64,000 nucleotides of DNA from CAYNFQ01 sp964396715 (GTDB taxonomy: Bacteria > Patescibacteriota > Microgenomatia > Daviesbacterales > UBA10151): NCBI GenBank assembly GCA_964396715.1, contig CAYNFQ010000001.1:62001-126000 (forward strand), written 5' to 3'. Below, in pieces: positions 47,139 to 56,741 of the stretch. The notes below the pieces were generated by a model that worked only from the letters and a program-made list of their open reading frames with translations, did not search any database and was not told the origin of the DNA. Numbering within the stretch: position 1 is the first letter of the stretch; each line of letters begins with the position of its first letter. Both the position numbers and the translations under genes were made by a program.

Positions 47139-49031
47139 ATGCAAAGTAGATCTTATCTAAGAAAACTTGTTAATATTAATATCTTTCTTTTTATTATACT
47201 TTTTTTTGTAGTATTTTGGATGCAGTATGATCTTTTGAAGCCAACCCTGGAGATTGGTCTTACCCCTGACGACTGGTCGTTTATTTTCTGGTACAAATTA
47301 CTCGGTTTAAACCCTCTATCCAAAATTTCTCAAGTCTGGGCAGTAAGTGGGCCTTATACTACAGTTCCCATGTACTATACGGGCATAATCCAATCTTTTG
47401 TTGGATTTAATTACCAAGCTTTGCAAATAGTGAGCATTTCTTTTAAGGTCCTTGCAACTTTAATAATCTTTCCTTTGGTGGCGGTAGTTTTTAAAAATAA
47501 ATTTCTTGCATTTTTGGCAACAATCTTTTTTGCAATGAGTTACCCCTCCACCGGAGCACTGGAAACTGCTGTTGAGCCTAGTGAATATTTAGGAATGTTC
47601 TCAATGGGAATATTTTTAATAGTTTACTACCTTGTTATTAAAAAGAACTTGTCAGATTTGAAATGGCTATCTCTTACACTCTTGCTGTTTATAACAACAA
47701 TTTTACTATCAATAATGAGATTATACCCCCTTTTTGTGTTAATACCTCTTATTGAGATCTATTTATGGATCCAAAAGCCATCTAAAGCATCACTTGGAAA
47801 CTCTTTATTAAGACTTGCAGTACTGTTTTCACCATTTATTCTTATTACATTGTATCGTCCTTCTGTAATATTAAACTACATCGGAACAGTGCCTGCAGTA
47901 TTGGTTAAGGTTCTTGAGGGTAACTGGCATTTGAGTTTGGTCCCCCTTCAGGGTTTAGGCTATACCCTTCCCTTTAGTGCTAATTGGGGATTATTAGGAG
48001 TGCTTAATATTGACAGTTTCAACGAATATTTATCTTTTATACTCGGGGGGCCATTGGTTATTTTTGGTCTGATAATAATGTTTCTTGCTTTTTCTACATC
48101 AAATAATCCCTGGAGATTTTTTATTTTAAGCATTACCCTGAATATTTTTTTTGAGATTTTAATATATTTTATAGCGACACATTATTTAAGTATACCTATG
48201 GAACAAAGATTGAATTTTGATACGCCAAGAATTTATCCAACCATTGTGGGACTTCTAATTTTAGTTTTAGCATTTGTATATTGGATTGAATGGAAAAACA
48301 GAGAGAAAAAAAATAACCTTCTTTTAGCTTTATGGGCAGGACTGGCTGTTGCGCTTCTTTTTATAGTATTGACCTGGATACTTGCCAGTATAAGCCTGGG
48401 GTTTGGAGGAGCGCAAGATCATTATTTATTGATACCCTCAGCTGGCATCAGTATTTTTTTAGCCGCTATTGTGATTTTAATTTATCAGCGGATTAGAAAA
48501 ATAAAAATGCGCTTTCTAAAAATTATTGCCGGAATGCTTATTGTAGTTATAATTTCCTCTTTCTATTTTCTCAACAGAAATTTGATATATTCATATTTTA
48601 ATCATGTTAATGCAAACGGAAGGGCTGCCTTAGGACAGATAATGATACAATCTGCCTTTCGCAATAAAACTGAGAATTTAGACCTTTCCAAACCTGCACT
48701 ATTTTACTTTGATACCTCCGAGCTTTCAGGGGATGGGCCTTTTTATACCGAAGGGTTATTATCACCCTTGCCGTTTTTTATGCATTTTCAGGGAGACAAG
48801 CTGGTTGATGGGTGTTTTGAAGTTTTCTATGACACAAAAAATAAACTGGCAGAGCTTGTTGAGGAACGAAATGGCGAAAAAGGTTTTATATACAGAAGCC
48901 TTTGCGTGGAAAATGGCAAAGGTAGTTATAAAGAAATCTTTCACAGGGCAGAAAACTTCTATGCTTATAAATTGAAAAATAAAGATTTTATTGATATTAA
49001 GAAAGAAATGTTGAAGCAATTAGGATTTTAA
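47139..49031 (+). CDS. DDW-family polytopic membrane protein, member 2
   Basis: A 630-residue paralog of the gene at 44570. GLTPDDW has D44-D45-W46, then SKISQVWAVSGPYTTV, YYTGIIQSFVGFNY, STGALETAVEPSEYL, IMRLYPLFVLIP and DHYLLIPSAGISIF. The C-terminal outer domain has DLSKPALFYFDTSE, a DGCFEVF and a SLCVENG cysteine pair, and ends KLKNKDFIDIKKEML. The next gene, 4 bases on, has the same C-terminal domain, which points to tandem duplication. The function is inferred as GT-C glycosyl transfer outside the membrane. Confidence 0.65.
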   Translation: MQSRSYLRKLVNINIFLFIILFFVVFWMQYDLLKPTLEIGLTPDDWSFIFWYKLLGLNPLSKISQVWAVSGPYTTVPMYYTGIIQSFVGFNYQALQIVSISFKVLATLIIFPLVAVVFKNKFLAFLATIFFAMSYPSTGALETAVEPSEYLGMFSMGIFLIVYYLVIKKNLSDLKWLSLTLLLFITTILLSIMRLYPLFVLIPLIEIYLWIQKPSKASLGNSLLRLAVLFSPFILITLYRPSVILNYIGTVPAVLVKVLEGNWHLSLVPLQGLGYTLPFSANWGLLGVLNIDSFNEYLSFILGGPLVIFGLIIMFLAFSTSNNPWRFFILSITLNIFFEILIYFIATHYLSIPMEQRLNFDTPRIYPTIVGLLILVLAFVYWIEWKNREKKNNLLLALWAGLAVALLFIVLTWILASISLGFGGAQDHYLLIPSAGISIFLAAIVILIYQRIRKIKMRFLKIIAGMLIVVIISSFYFLNRNLIYSYFNHVNANGRAALGQIMIQSAFRNKTENLDLSKPALFYFDTSELSGDGPFYTEGLLSPLPFFMHFQGDKLVDGCFEVFYDTKNKLAELVEERNGEKGFIYRSLCVENGKGSYKEIFHRAENFYAYKLKNKDFIDIKKEMLKQLGF

Positions 49032-49035
49032 AAGC

Positions 49036-50907
49036 ATGAATTACAAAAAATTATTATTTATTTTTCTTGTTTTAGCAGTTATTGTAATTTTCCTGCAAGT
49101 TTTTCTTTTAAACCTTGTTCTCGGGATAGGTTTTAAGCCGGATGACTGGATTCTTCTTTTTTCCTACAAAGCCCTTGGGGCTGATCCTTTATCTAAAATT
49201 GCTCAAGTTTGGCATGAAAGAGGGGCATACACGGCTTATCAGGTATACTATTTGGGATTATTGGAGAATTTGGTTGGGTTTAATTATAGATTATTTCAAA
49301 TTACTAGCCTAACTTTTAAAATATTAGCAACTCTTTCTCTTTTTCCTCTGGTGATGATTATTTTTAAAAGTAAAAAACTGGCTTTTTTTACAACAATCCT
49401 TTATGCAATTAGTCATGCTACCATAGGTTCTTTTGAATTTGCAGTTAAGGGTAGTGACTATTTGGCAATATTTTGGATGTGCATATTCCTCACAGTTTAT
49501 GCTCTTATCATAAGAAGAAACTCAATAAATCCTATATGGCTAATTCTAAGTTTATTTTTATTGATTTTGGCTTTGACCTTCTCACCTATCAGGATCTATC
49601 CGATTTTGGTTTTACCTGTGCTTGTTGAATTATTCCTCCTGATCAGAAATCAAAAACTAATCAGTTTTAGAAAAAACATAATAAGATTGTTTGTACTTTA
49701 TTTGCCGTTCATTTTTTTAATAATATATTCACCAAGTTCTATTTTAGGTTATGTTCAAAGCCCGTTCGGTATTTATAAAAAGGTGATTGAGGGAAATTGG
49801 CATCTTGTTTTATCACCATTCTCGGGAATCGGATTCACCTTTATTACCAATGATTTATGGGGGAGGTTGTTTGGCTCCGTTAGTTTGGATAGTATAAAAG
49901 AATACATTTTTTTTCTGCTGGGAGGACCAACAGTTATTTTCGGAATTTTAACGCTGACTGTTGCATTTGTAAAATCAAAAAAGCCTTTACCCTTTTTTCT
50001 TTCTGTCTTTTCAATAAACCTTATTTTGGAAATTGCAGTTTTTTTTATAGCCACCTACTCGCAGTCCCTACCAAAAGAGCAGGCACTGCCTTATGACCCG
50101 CCTGGAATTTATTCAGCTTTATTTGGAATATATATTTTAGTGTTGGGAGGGGTGATTTTTATTGAATGGTTGAAAAGCGGAAAGAATGAAAAGTTGCTTT
50201 TGGCTTTTTGGACTGGCCCTTTATTTTTACTTGTTTTTGTATTTGGAACATGGGCTTTGGCTCCTTTTGGCACTAATTTTTCATCAACCAGTTATTATCT
50301 GGTGGTCTCTGCAATAGGTTCATCCCTCCTGACGGCTGCTTTTTTGGCTTCCCTTCTTAATAAAATTGTACAGATTAAGAAGAGAGTATTTAGAATAATT
50401 TTTTTGCCTGTAGTGCCTATCTTTTTAATTTCTATTTTTTTTATGAGCAGTATGGCAATCAATGCAAGACTGAAGGATCTTCTTTTAAATGGCAGGTCAG
50501 CTGAAGGTCAAGTGTTAATACAAGAAAGATTCAAAAACCGTATTAAAGGATTGGATCTTTCCAAGCCTGCGCTATTTTACTTTGATACGTCGGATATAGA
50601 AGGACAAGGCCCTTTTTACTCGGAAGGCTTTTTGATAGCTTTCCCCTTTTGGATGCATTTTGAAGATAATAAGTTAAGGGACGGGTGTTTTGAAATTCTG
50701 TATTTTAACGAGCATAGACAATTACTTCCCTATATTATGGAGCAAAACGGACGAAGAGGTCTTTTTTATAGGAGTCTTTGTGTGGAGAAGGGTAATGTGA
50801 GCCATAAGGATATATTGTATGAGCCGGAAAATTTTTTTGCCTTTAAGTTAAAAAATAAAGATTTTATTGATATTAGGGACGGGATATTAAAAGAATTAGG
50901 TTTTTAA
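49036..50907 (+). CDS. DDW-family polytopic membrane protein, member 3
   Basis: A 623-residue tandem paralog of the previous gene. FKPDDW has D36-D37-W38, then SKIAQVWHERGAYTAYQV, LLENLVGFNY, TIGSFEFAVKGSDYL, FSPIRIYPILVLP and TSYYLVVSAIGSSL. The outer C-terminal domain repeats DLSKPALFYFDTSD, DGCFEIL, SLCVEKG and KLKNKDFIDIRDGIL. It is the closest intact relative of the broken copy at 52795. It starts 4 bases after the upstream stop and ends 6 bases from a convergent member. Confidence 0.65.
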   Translation: MNYKKLLFIFLVLAVIVIFLQVFLLNLVLGIGFKPDDWILLFSYKALGADPLSKIAQVWHERGAYTAYQVYYLGLLENLVGFNYRLFQITSLTFKILATLSLFPLVMIIFKSKKLAFFTTILYAISHATIGSFEFAVKGSDYLAIFWMCIFLTVYALIIRRNSINPIWLILSLFLLILALTFSPIRIYPILVLPVLVELFLLIRNQKLISFRKNIIRLFVLYLPFIFLIIYSPSSILGYVQSPFGIYKKVIEGNWHLVLSPFSGIGFTFITNDLWGRLFGSVSLDSIKEYIFFLLGGPTVIFGILTLTVAFVKSKKPLPFFLSVFSINLILEIAVFFIATYSQSLPKEQALPYDPPGIYSALFGIYILVLGGVIFIEWLKSGKNEKLLLAFWTGPLFLLVFVFGTWALAPFGTNFSSTSYYLVVSAIGSSLLTAAFLASLLNKIVQIKKRVFRIIFLPVVPIFLISIFFMSSMAINARLKDLLLNGRSAEGQVLIQERFKNRIKGLDLSKPALFYFDTSDIEGQGPFYSEGFLIAFPFWMHFEDNKLRDGCFEILYFNEHRQLLPYIMEQNGRRGLFYRSLCVEKGNVSHKDILYEPENFFAFKLKNKDFIDIRDGILKELGF

Positions 50908-50913
50908 ATCATA

Positions 50914-52662
50914 TTAAAGACTATCCAGTAATTTTTTTCTGGCCAAATCCGTGACATTTATTAAATTATCCTTCCCTTGCAGGATAAATGCGAAGACCCG
51001 ATCAGGAGTGGTGGGAGTTGGAGGATATCCATAGGCGGGAAGGGTTTTGCCATCCTTCATGGTCGATATTACTTCCTGCCAGTTGCTCATTGGTATTGGC
51101 AGAGGGTTTTCCTCTCTTAAATTATAAAGCAGGGCCATATGAGGAGGAAAACCAAAAGTGATAACATCATGCAAAATTGCTCCATTTGTGCCGTCGCCTT
51201 CAAAGTAAAAAACCAAAGGTTTTTTGTCTTTTCCCACATCGTTAATATGAGGAATTGAAGACCAGATTTTTTTGCTAATTTCCTGTCCATGGCTGTTTGA
51301 AGCAAATTCCAGATAAGCTCTGGTGGCAAAAATATGGATAATAATAAGTGGTGTGAAGATGGCAAACAAAAATAATCTGTTAGTTTGAGTTTTTCCGAGG
51401 CTGATTAGAGTTGCAAGCAGAATAGATACTCCGACTGCTGAAACTATTAAATATCTATAAGTGGTGGGGAAGATGGAGGTTGGTACCCACCACCAGGCAA
51501 AAAAGAATGAAAGAACAGACCAGGCTATTGCCGAAAATATAGCATTAGAAATACTGCTCCGTTTAAAAAAGTAAAGCAATAAGAATACTCCTAAAATTAG
51601 TATATACCCTCCTATTAAGCTTAAAAAAATTAACCTTGGATCGGAAAAAGTAATTAAATTTGTCTTAAAAATAATGGAAATAACTAACGACCAAGTAACC
51701 TCCCCTAAAAGCATAAATTTCATGAATTTGAATGTTTGGGATGGGATATTTTTTGAAATTATATAAACTAATAATGAAAATCCCAGAAGGGTTGGTAGGA
51801 TGAGTTTAATCAAAAGATTCGTCAATCTGCCAAGCGGCTGGGTAAAAGGTAATATAAAATCCGGGATAAACATACTGCCAAACATGGAAATAGGATAGAA
51901 AATAAAATCAAATCTTCCAACTTGCAGCATTTCAGACATTGTTTTAATTCCCAAACCGAATCTTTCACTAACTTCTTGGGACGGACCTTGAGAATGGCCG
52001 GTGAATCTTATAATTAAAAAAACTACTGAAATGGCAACTAATCTTATAAGAGCTTTTTTGATTGTTTTATTATTCCTTTCCTGAATAACCCAGAATACTT
52101 CCAGTAAAAAAATGAGGGGTAGGGAACCATGCATTCTGATTGGAGTTATCACATAAGCAAGATAATAAAAAAGAGTAGAAAGTGGCAATAAATTAAAACT
52201 TTTCTCCTCTCTTGATCGCAGAAAAAAATATAAGAATAGGTTAAACAAAGTGATAGTGATATATGTGGGCATATTAAAAACCCAGTTAGTAGTATCAAGG
52301 CCAGTGGTAGTAACAGAGAAAAAAACTACGGCAAATATAGATGCTAATCTACTTCCTGTTAGGTATTTCACTAAAGGATAAAAAGAAAATGATGCCAATA
52401 GTCTTAATATAAATGAAATTACATAGTAAAGTGTAGACTCAAACCCAAAAAAATTTCTAAGAATCCCCATTAAAATATCTTGAGCGCCGTAGGGCGTAAG
52501 AAAATAGGCGAGATGATTCCAATCGCCGGATGATTTAGGTCCCAAATGCTGGGCGTATCTGAAAAAAGCTAGCCAATCATCTCCAAAAAGAGCTAAATTG
52601 AAGCTAGGAAAGAAAGTAAATAAACTAATTAAAGCTATGGATATAAAAGTGAGATAAACCAT
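50914..52662 (-). CDS. DDW-family polytopic membrane protein, member 4 (divergent)
   Basis: A 582-residue, more distant member. FGDDW has D28-D29-W30, then HLAYFLTPYGAQDILMG, LRNFFGFES, VITPIRMHGSLPLIF and TTYRYLIVSAVGVSIL. The outer C-terminal domain keeps KPLVFYFEGDG but has no cysteine pair, unlike members 1-3. It ends VTDLARKKLLDSL, the same spacing as the DFIDIRD tail of the others. It lies on the opposite strand to members 2 and 3. Confidence 0.62.
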   Translation of the reverse strand: MVYLTFISIALISLFTFFPSFNLALFGDDWLAFFRYAQHLGPKSSGDWNHLAYFLTPYGAQDILMGILRNFFGFESTLYYVISFILRLLASFSFYPLVKYLTGSRLASIFAVVFFSVTTTGLDTTNWVFNMPTYITITLFNLFLYFFLRSREEKSFNLLPLSTLFYYLAYVITPIRMHGSLPLIFLLEVFWVIQERNNKTIKKALIRLVAISVVFLIIRFTGHSQGPSQEVSERFGLGIKTMSEMLQVGRFDFIFYPISMFGSMFIPDFILPFTQPLGRLTNLLIKLILPTLLGFSLLVYIISKNIPSQTFKFMKFMLLGEVTWSLVISIIFKTNLITFSDPRLIFLSLIGGYILILGVFLLLYFFKRSSISNAIFSAIAWSVLSFFFAWWWVPTSIFPTTYRYLIVSAVGVSILLATLISLGKTQTNRLFLFAIFTPLIIIHIFATRAYLEFASNSHGQEISKKIWSSIPHINDVGKDKKPLVFYFEGDGTNGAILHDVITFGFPPHMALLYNLREENPLPIPMSNWQEVISTMKDGKTLPAYGYPPTPTTPDRVFAFILQGKDNLINVTDLARKKLLDSL

Positions 52663-52669
52663 CCTCTTT

Positions 52670-52699
52670 ACTCTACAAATAAATGGGGTATAAAATCAA
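52670..52699 (-). promoter_or_regulatory. Candidate promoter for DDW-family member 4
   Basis: On the minus strand TTGATT (52699-52694), an 18-base spacer and TAGAGT (52675-52670) are followed by 7 bases and the ATG at 52662. Each box matches four of six consensus bases. The spacing predicts a start of transcription at or next to the start codon. Confidence 0.35.
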
Positions 52700-52794
52700 G
52701 GTTATACATTAATGAGAAGTATTTCTAATTCCTGGCTAAACCCTGCCTAAATAGCCACGAAATCAAAATTAATTAAAGTAGGTTGCTAAGATAA

Positions 52795-54352
52795 CCTAAT
52801 CTAGTAGGTTTTGAAATCACTTCTATATTTCCTCTAATTTTAATAGTTTTCAAAAATAGATTGCTGGTAATGTTAACTTGCTTATTTTATAGCTTAAGTT
52901 CTGCGGCAGCAGGAGGATTTATTGGGATAATAAAAGGAGGACAATTTTTATCACTAACATTAATGAATTCTTTTTTAATTAGCTATTATTTTACTATAAA
53001 AACTAAATCGTTTAAGATTCTGCTAGGTTCTTCGTTGTTATTCATTCTTGCATACATATCACAACCTACGAGAATGTTTCCACTATTTGGATTCATTATC
53101 ATTATAGAACTATTCATAATTTTAAAAAATGGATTTAAGAAAGTAAAGCTTGCAATTTTAAGGCTACTTTTTTATTTTACTCCCATTATAATTCTTATAT
53201 CCTTTGCGCCACTTCATCCTTATTGGAAAAACGCAACTTATTTCCCACTTTTGAATGGAAATTTTCATCTTCTTTTAACACCTATTGGGAGCATTGGAAA
53301 CATTACTATGGAATCCTTTTTTAATTTTGGTTCATACATATTATTTATTTTTAGCGGACCATTCTTCATTTTTTTCTTTACCTCAATAATACTTGGGGTA
53401 ATTTTATCAAATAAACCAATATTTTTCTTTTTTAAAGCTATAACACTAAATTTATTTTTAGAAATATTGATTTTTTTGTGACTAATAGTTACTTCTACAT
53501 TAATAAGGATTTTCTGATTTACTATGACCCGGGGCTTTTCTTAATTACCAAATCTGCAGCCTTAGTAGGCATATACATATTAGTTATAGGACTTATTAGT
53601 TTTCTTGAATGGAAACGGGAAAAGAATAATCTGTCGCTACTGGCTGTTTTTGTTGGTCCCTTCTTTTCATTGCTTTTTTTTGGATCAATGTGGGTAGTTT
53701 TAGGTAATTTACTTGATGGGTATAGTAGCATGCATTATTACAATGTTATTCCATCTTTGGGCATATCTTTGTTTTTAGCCGCAATATTTTCATTGATTTA
53801 CAAAAAAATTAAGAAATTTCCTCTTTCTCAGTACATTTCTATTGCAACCTTTTCTCTATTGTTGTTATTTTTTTACTCAAGTAACCTCTCTGAGATTCAA
53901 TATGATTTCAATTATATCAATAAAGAGGGGGTTAGTATCAAAGATCAAACTCAACTTCATGTAAAGCTAAAAGATATTCTCAAGCAGAAAAATCTAAAGG
54001 GTAATGCATTAATTTATTTCGAAATTCCGGAAAGTACGAGAGCTAGAGAATATTATACTAAGGCGCTTTCTTTGAATAATTTTGGAGCTATAATTTATTC
54101 CATAATAGATGATAATAAATGGGAGGGCTGTATAGCAGCAAGTATTAACCCTTCGTTATTAGAGGAGTTGGAGAATCTTAAAGATGTAATACCGGGTTTA
54201 TATATAAAGGATATTGCTTTAATTTAACACCCAATACGAAATTAGTTTCTTTAAAAAAAGAGGATAAAGTATTTTATAAACTCGAGAATGTATATGCATA
54301 TAAGGTTGAAGATAAAGAATTCTTAGATATTAGAGGTAACTTGTTTAAGTAA
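52795..54352 (+). pseudogene. Broken DDW-family membrane protein (deletions plus two frameshifts)
   Basis: Decayed relative of the gene at 49036. From 52795 a frame reads NLVGFEITSIFPLILIVFKN, matching NLVGF, QITS and LFPLVMIIFKS of the relative with the residues between deleted; the first about 70 residues, including DDW, are gone. The frame runs to a TGA at 53479-53481. Homology continues in another frame after a run of seven T (53471-53477), where one extra T would restore EILIFFVTNSY against EIAVFFIATYS. A second shift near 54200-54227 moves the C-terminal part (KGYCFN to EFLDIRGNLFK, ending 54352) into a third frame, aligning the conserved cysteine and DFIDIRD tail. The 132 bases before 52795 hold no open frame, only a possible weak remnant (RSISNSW). 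Confidence 0.8.
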
Positions 54353-54373
54353 ATACCACATTGGGATAATAGT

Positions 54374-56740
54374 TTAAGGTTTTATTGTTTGCCAAAGTCT
54401 TAACCCATTACTTAATCCTTCCCAAATTAAATTTGCCTTACACTGACAAATAGTTTTAGGATTAACATTTACGCCCAATACTAAGAAATCATAATGGTCA
54501 GCTTTTTCTCCAAAATATTTTAGTGGTACATCAATCATAAAATTATAAGGAGCTCCTAAGATATTGTAGTAAATTTCCCGATCGTGCAACAATAATCGAA
54601 GAGCTCGAAATGTACGCTCGTCAATATTTGGGGGGTAATCTATATAGTAACTGCCTTTCTTTGGGGCAACCTCTTCAAGCTGCATAAATGTACCATTTAA
54701 ATTTTCAGCCTCACTCAAATATTGAGGTAAGATTTTAAAAATTACGAAATTTCCCGTGGGGTTTTTGTAAACCGGTTGGAAATAGTAGGGATTTTGTAAA
54801 TCCTTTTTCCTTATTTCAGGAAGCCTAGAGGAAAATTCTTGGCCCAATGCCAAATATTTTAATTTTAGAATCTCTATAAGCTTGGGATTTAATGTGTAAT
54901 AAATATCATTATAAATAGGGCTCATATCGAAACCATAATACACTCTGGGCTTAGGTGACCAGCCCGGAGTAAGAGCCCCTATTTCCCGAAGCAATTGTAA
55001 ATTTGTAGCAGGAATAGGCTGATTTTCTACAAAAATTAACAATCGATCATTAAATGGAATATTTTTTTCAATCCACTCAAACTCGGAAAGTTTAGGTACA
55101 TATGGATTGGTATACCAGCTATATTCTTCTCTTGGGAATATTGTTGCAAGTTGCGGGATTATTGATATAGCTACAATCCAGATGATCATAACTTTGATTA
55201 TTTTATAAAAGAGATTTAGAATGAGATTTTTGCTATGAAGGGAATCCCAAATATAAAAGATAAAAAATACAATCACCATGCCAGAGAGGTAATGAGAAAA
55301 AACTAAAAACCTATCTCCGTTAATATGTGTCCATCCTTTAGGGACTAAGGCATGAAAACTTACAAATGCGAAGACTGATGAAACTGTTAATAACCACAAA
55401 AAAGATGCAAGTTGTTTCCTTTCGGGTTTAAGCGTGCTTTTTTTAAATACAAACAATGTTACTATAAAAGTCGTCATCAGCTGCCAAATAATTCCTATAT
55501 GGAGCCATCGAAAAGGATAATAACTCTCTTGATCAGGAAAGAGACGGCTTTGTTGTTGTTTTAAACGGTAACTTCTGTAAGCTTCAAATCTAGCGACTGG
55601 ACCTTCCTGATCTTTAGGGAAAAACAATACTGCATTTCTATTATCTTTCCTGCTAAATATCGTTTCTGTGACTATTCCACCCTGGAAACTAATAAGTAGC
55701 AGTGAGATTAGTAAGAACATTAAAAAGTGCTTAACCTTTTTGTTAAAAACTGTAAAGAAACTGATCAGATATACTGCTGGCAAAATTACAAACAAGACGG
55801 ATTCATCAGTCAATGCAATTACTGCAAGCAATAATATTATGAATAACACATTTAGAAGAGAGTAGGTTTTGTTTGGGAATATAATTAGTATGCTTAAAGT
55901 AAAGAATAGACCAACGGCAACTAAACTATGAATGAATAAAATGAATCCGTCAATTGTAGCGGGTGCTCCAAAATGATCAAACCCCCAAGCAGTTTTAGGT
56001 AATTGTCCTAGCCAATGAACTACCCCCTCTGAAATATTTGGAAAAGTTATATTAATCGGCCAAGCTAGAATAAAACCTCCAAGAGAGATAAATCCTATCA
56101 AAGGGATAACAATAGATGAAATTAAGATATAGATTTTATTTTCTTTAAAGAGAAATATGTTGGAGATTATTTGGCCTATTGAAAAAAGGACTAGAAACGA
56201 CAAAATTGCATATAAGAAATTATTATATCCGCCTGTAAGAACTCTGGAGGCTCCCAAAAATTCTGCCACACCGATGTGGTAATAAGCAAGGTAATCAGGT
56301 TGCCAGGGTGTATGCATAGGGTAATCACCTCTTATGAAAGATGAGGAAAGTGAATAATGCATGGTTGAATCAGCGCTAATTGAACCACCGCTTGTAGCAG
56401 TAATAATAATCAAAAAAATAGACCAAAAAGAAATTGAAATAAGCCATAAAAATAGAGAAGAATTTTTTGGAAAATTAATTTTTTCTACTGGAAAATTATA
56501 CTTAATTAACCAGGCAATGATGATTTCCGCAATCAGGCTGATATAAAATCCTGGAGGGCCTTTAATCAGGTGTACTACAGCATTAATTAGGAAAATATAA
56601 AAAGCGATTCCCAATATAATCCCCGAAGGGATAACTATTTGCGCTCTAGTTTCGTTGACAACTCTTTTAAGAATGGTAATTCCACAGATAATCAGTACGG
56701 AAAAAAACAAAATGGTTTTAAAATATACTAAAAATTCCAT
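54374..56740 (-). CDS. TPWQPD/CxC-family polytopic membrane protein, member B
   Basis: A 788-residue paralog of the gene at 35860. Outer-loop D124 (ISADSTMHY), TPWQPD (144-149), YYHIGVAEFLG, SFQGGIVTETI, PFRWLHIGIIW, an outer domain with LLHDREIYYN, and a C-terminal ICQCKANLIWEG. The order and spacing match members A, C and D. It starts 1 base after the stop of member C on the same strand, so the two form an operon. It is not a recognised named family; GT-C-type transfer is the most likely role. Confidence 0.6.
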   Translation of the reverse strand: MEFLVYFKTILFFSVLIICGITILKRVVNETRAQIVIPSGIILGIAFYIFLINAVVHLIKGPPGFYISLIAEIIIAWLIKYNFPVEKINFPKNSSLFLWLISISFWSIFLIIITATSGGSISADSTMHYSLSSSFIRGDYPMHTPWQPDYLAYYHIGVAEFLGASRVLTGGYNNFLYAILSFLVLFSIGQIISNIFLFKENKIYILISSIVIPLIGFISLGGFILAWPINITFPNISEGVVHWLGQLPKTAWGFDHFGAPATIDGFILFIHSLVAVGLFFTLSILIIFPNKTYSLLNVLFIILLLAVIALTDESVLFVILPAVYLISFFTVFNKKVKHFLMFLLISLLLISFQGGIVTETIFSRKDNRNAVLFFPKDQEGPVARFEAYRSYRLKQQQSRLFPDQESYYPFRWLHIGIIWQLMTTFIVTLFVFKKSTLKPERKQLASFLWLLTVSSVFAFVSFHALVPKGWTHINGDRFLVFSHYLSGMVIVFFIFYIWDSLHSKNLILNLFYKIIKVMIIWIVAISIIPQLATIFPREEYSWYTNPYVPKLSEFEWIEKNIPFNDRLLIFVENQPIPATNLQLLREIGALTPGWSPKPRVYYGFDMSPIYNDIYYTLNPKLIEILKLKYLALGQEFSSRLPEIRKKDLQNPYYFQPVYKNPTGNFVIFKILPQYLSEAENLNGTFMQLEEVAPKKGSYYIDYPPNIDERTFRALRLLLHDREIYYNILGAPYNFMIDVPLKYFGEKADHYDFLVLGVNVNPKTICQCKANLIWEGLSNGLRLWQTIKP

Positions 56741-56741
56741 T

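Noticed and set aside
50908..50913. Intrinsic terminator between convergent DDW genes
   Set aside because: Only 6 bases separate the stops, and no stable hairpin followed by a T run is visible around them.
53471..53481. Programmed frameshift at the seven-T run
   Set aside because: The gene also lacks its N-terminal catalytic loop and has a second frame break, so functional recoding is less likely than decay or sequencing error.
52861..54227. Two separate small membrane proteins (206 and 249 residues)
   Set aside because: Both align to consecutive parts of one DDW-family protein, with a third part in another frame, so they are fragments of a single broken gene.
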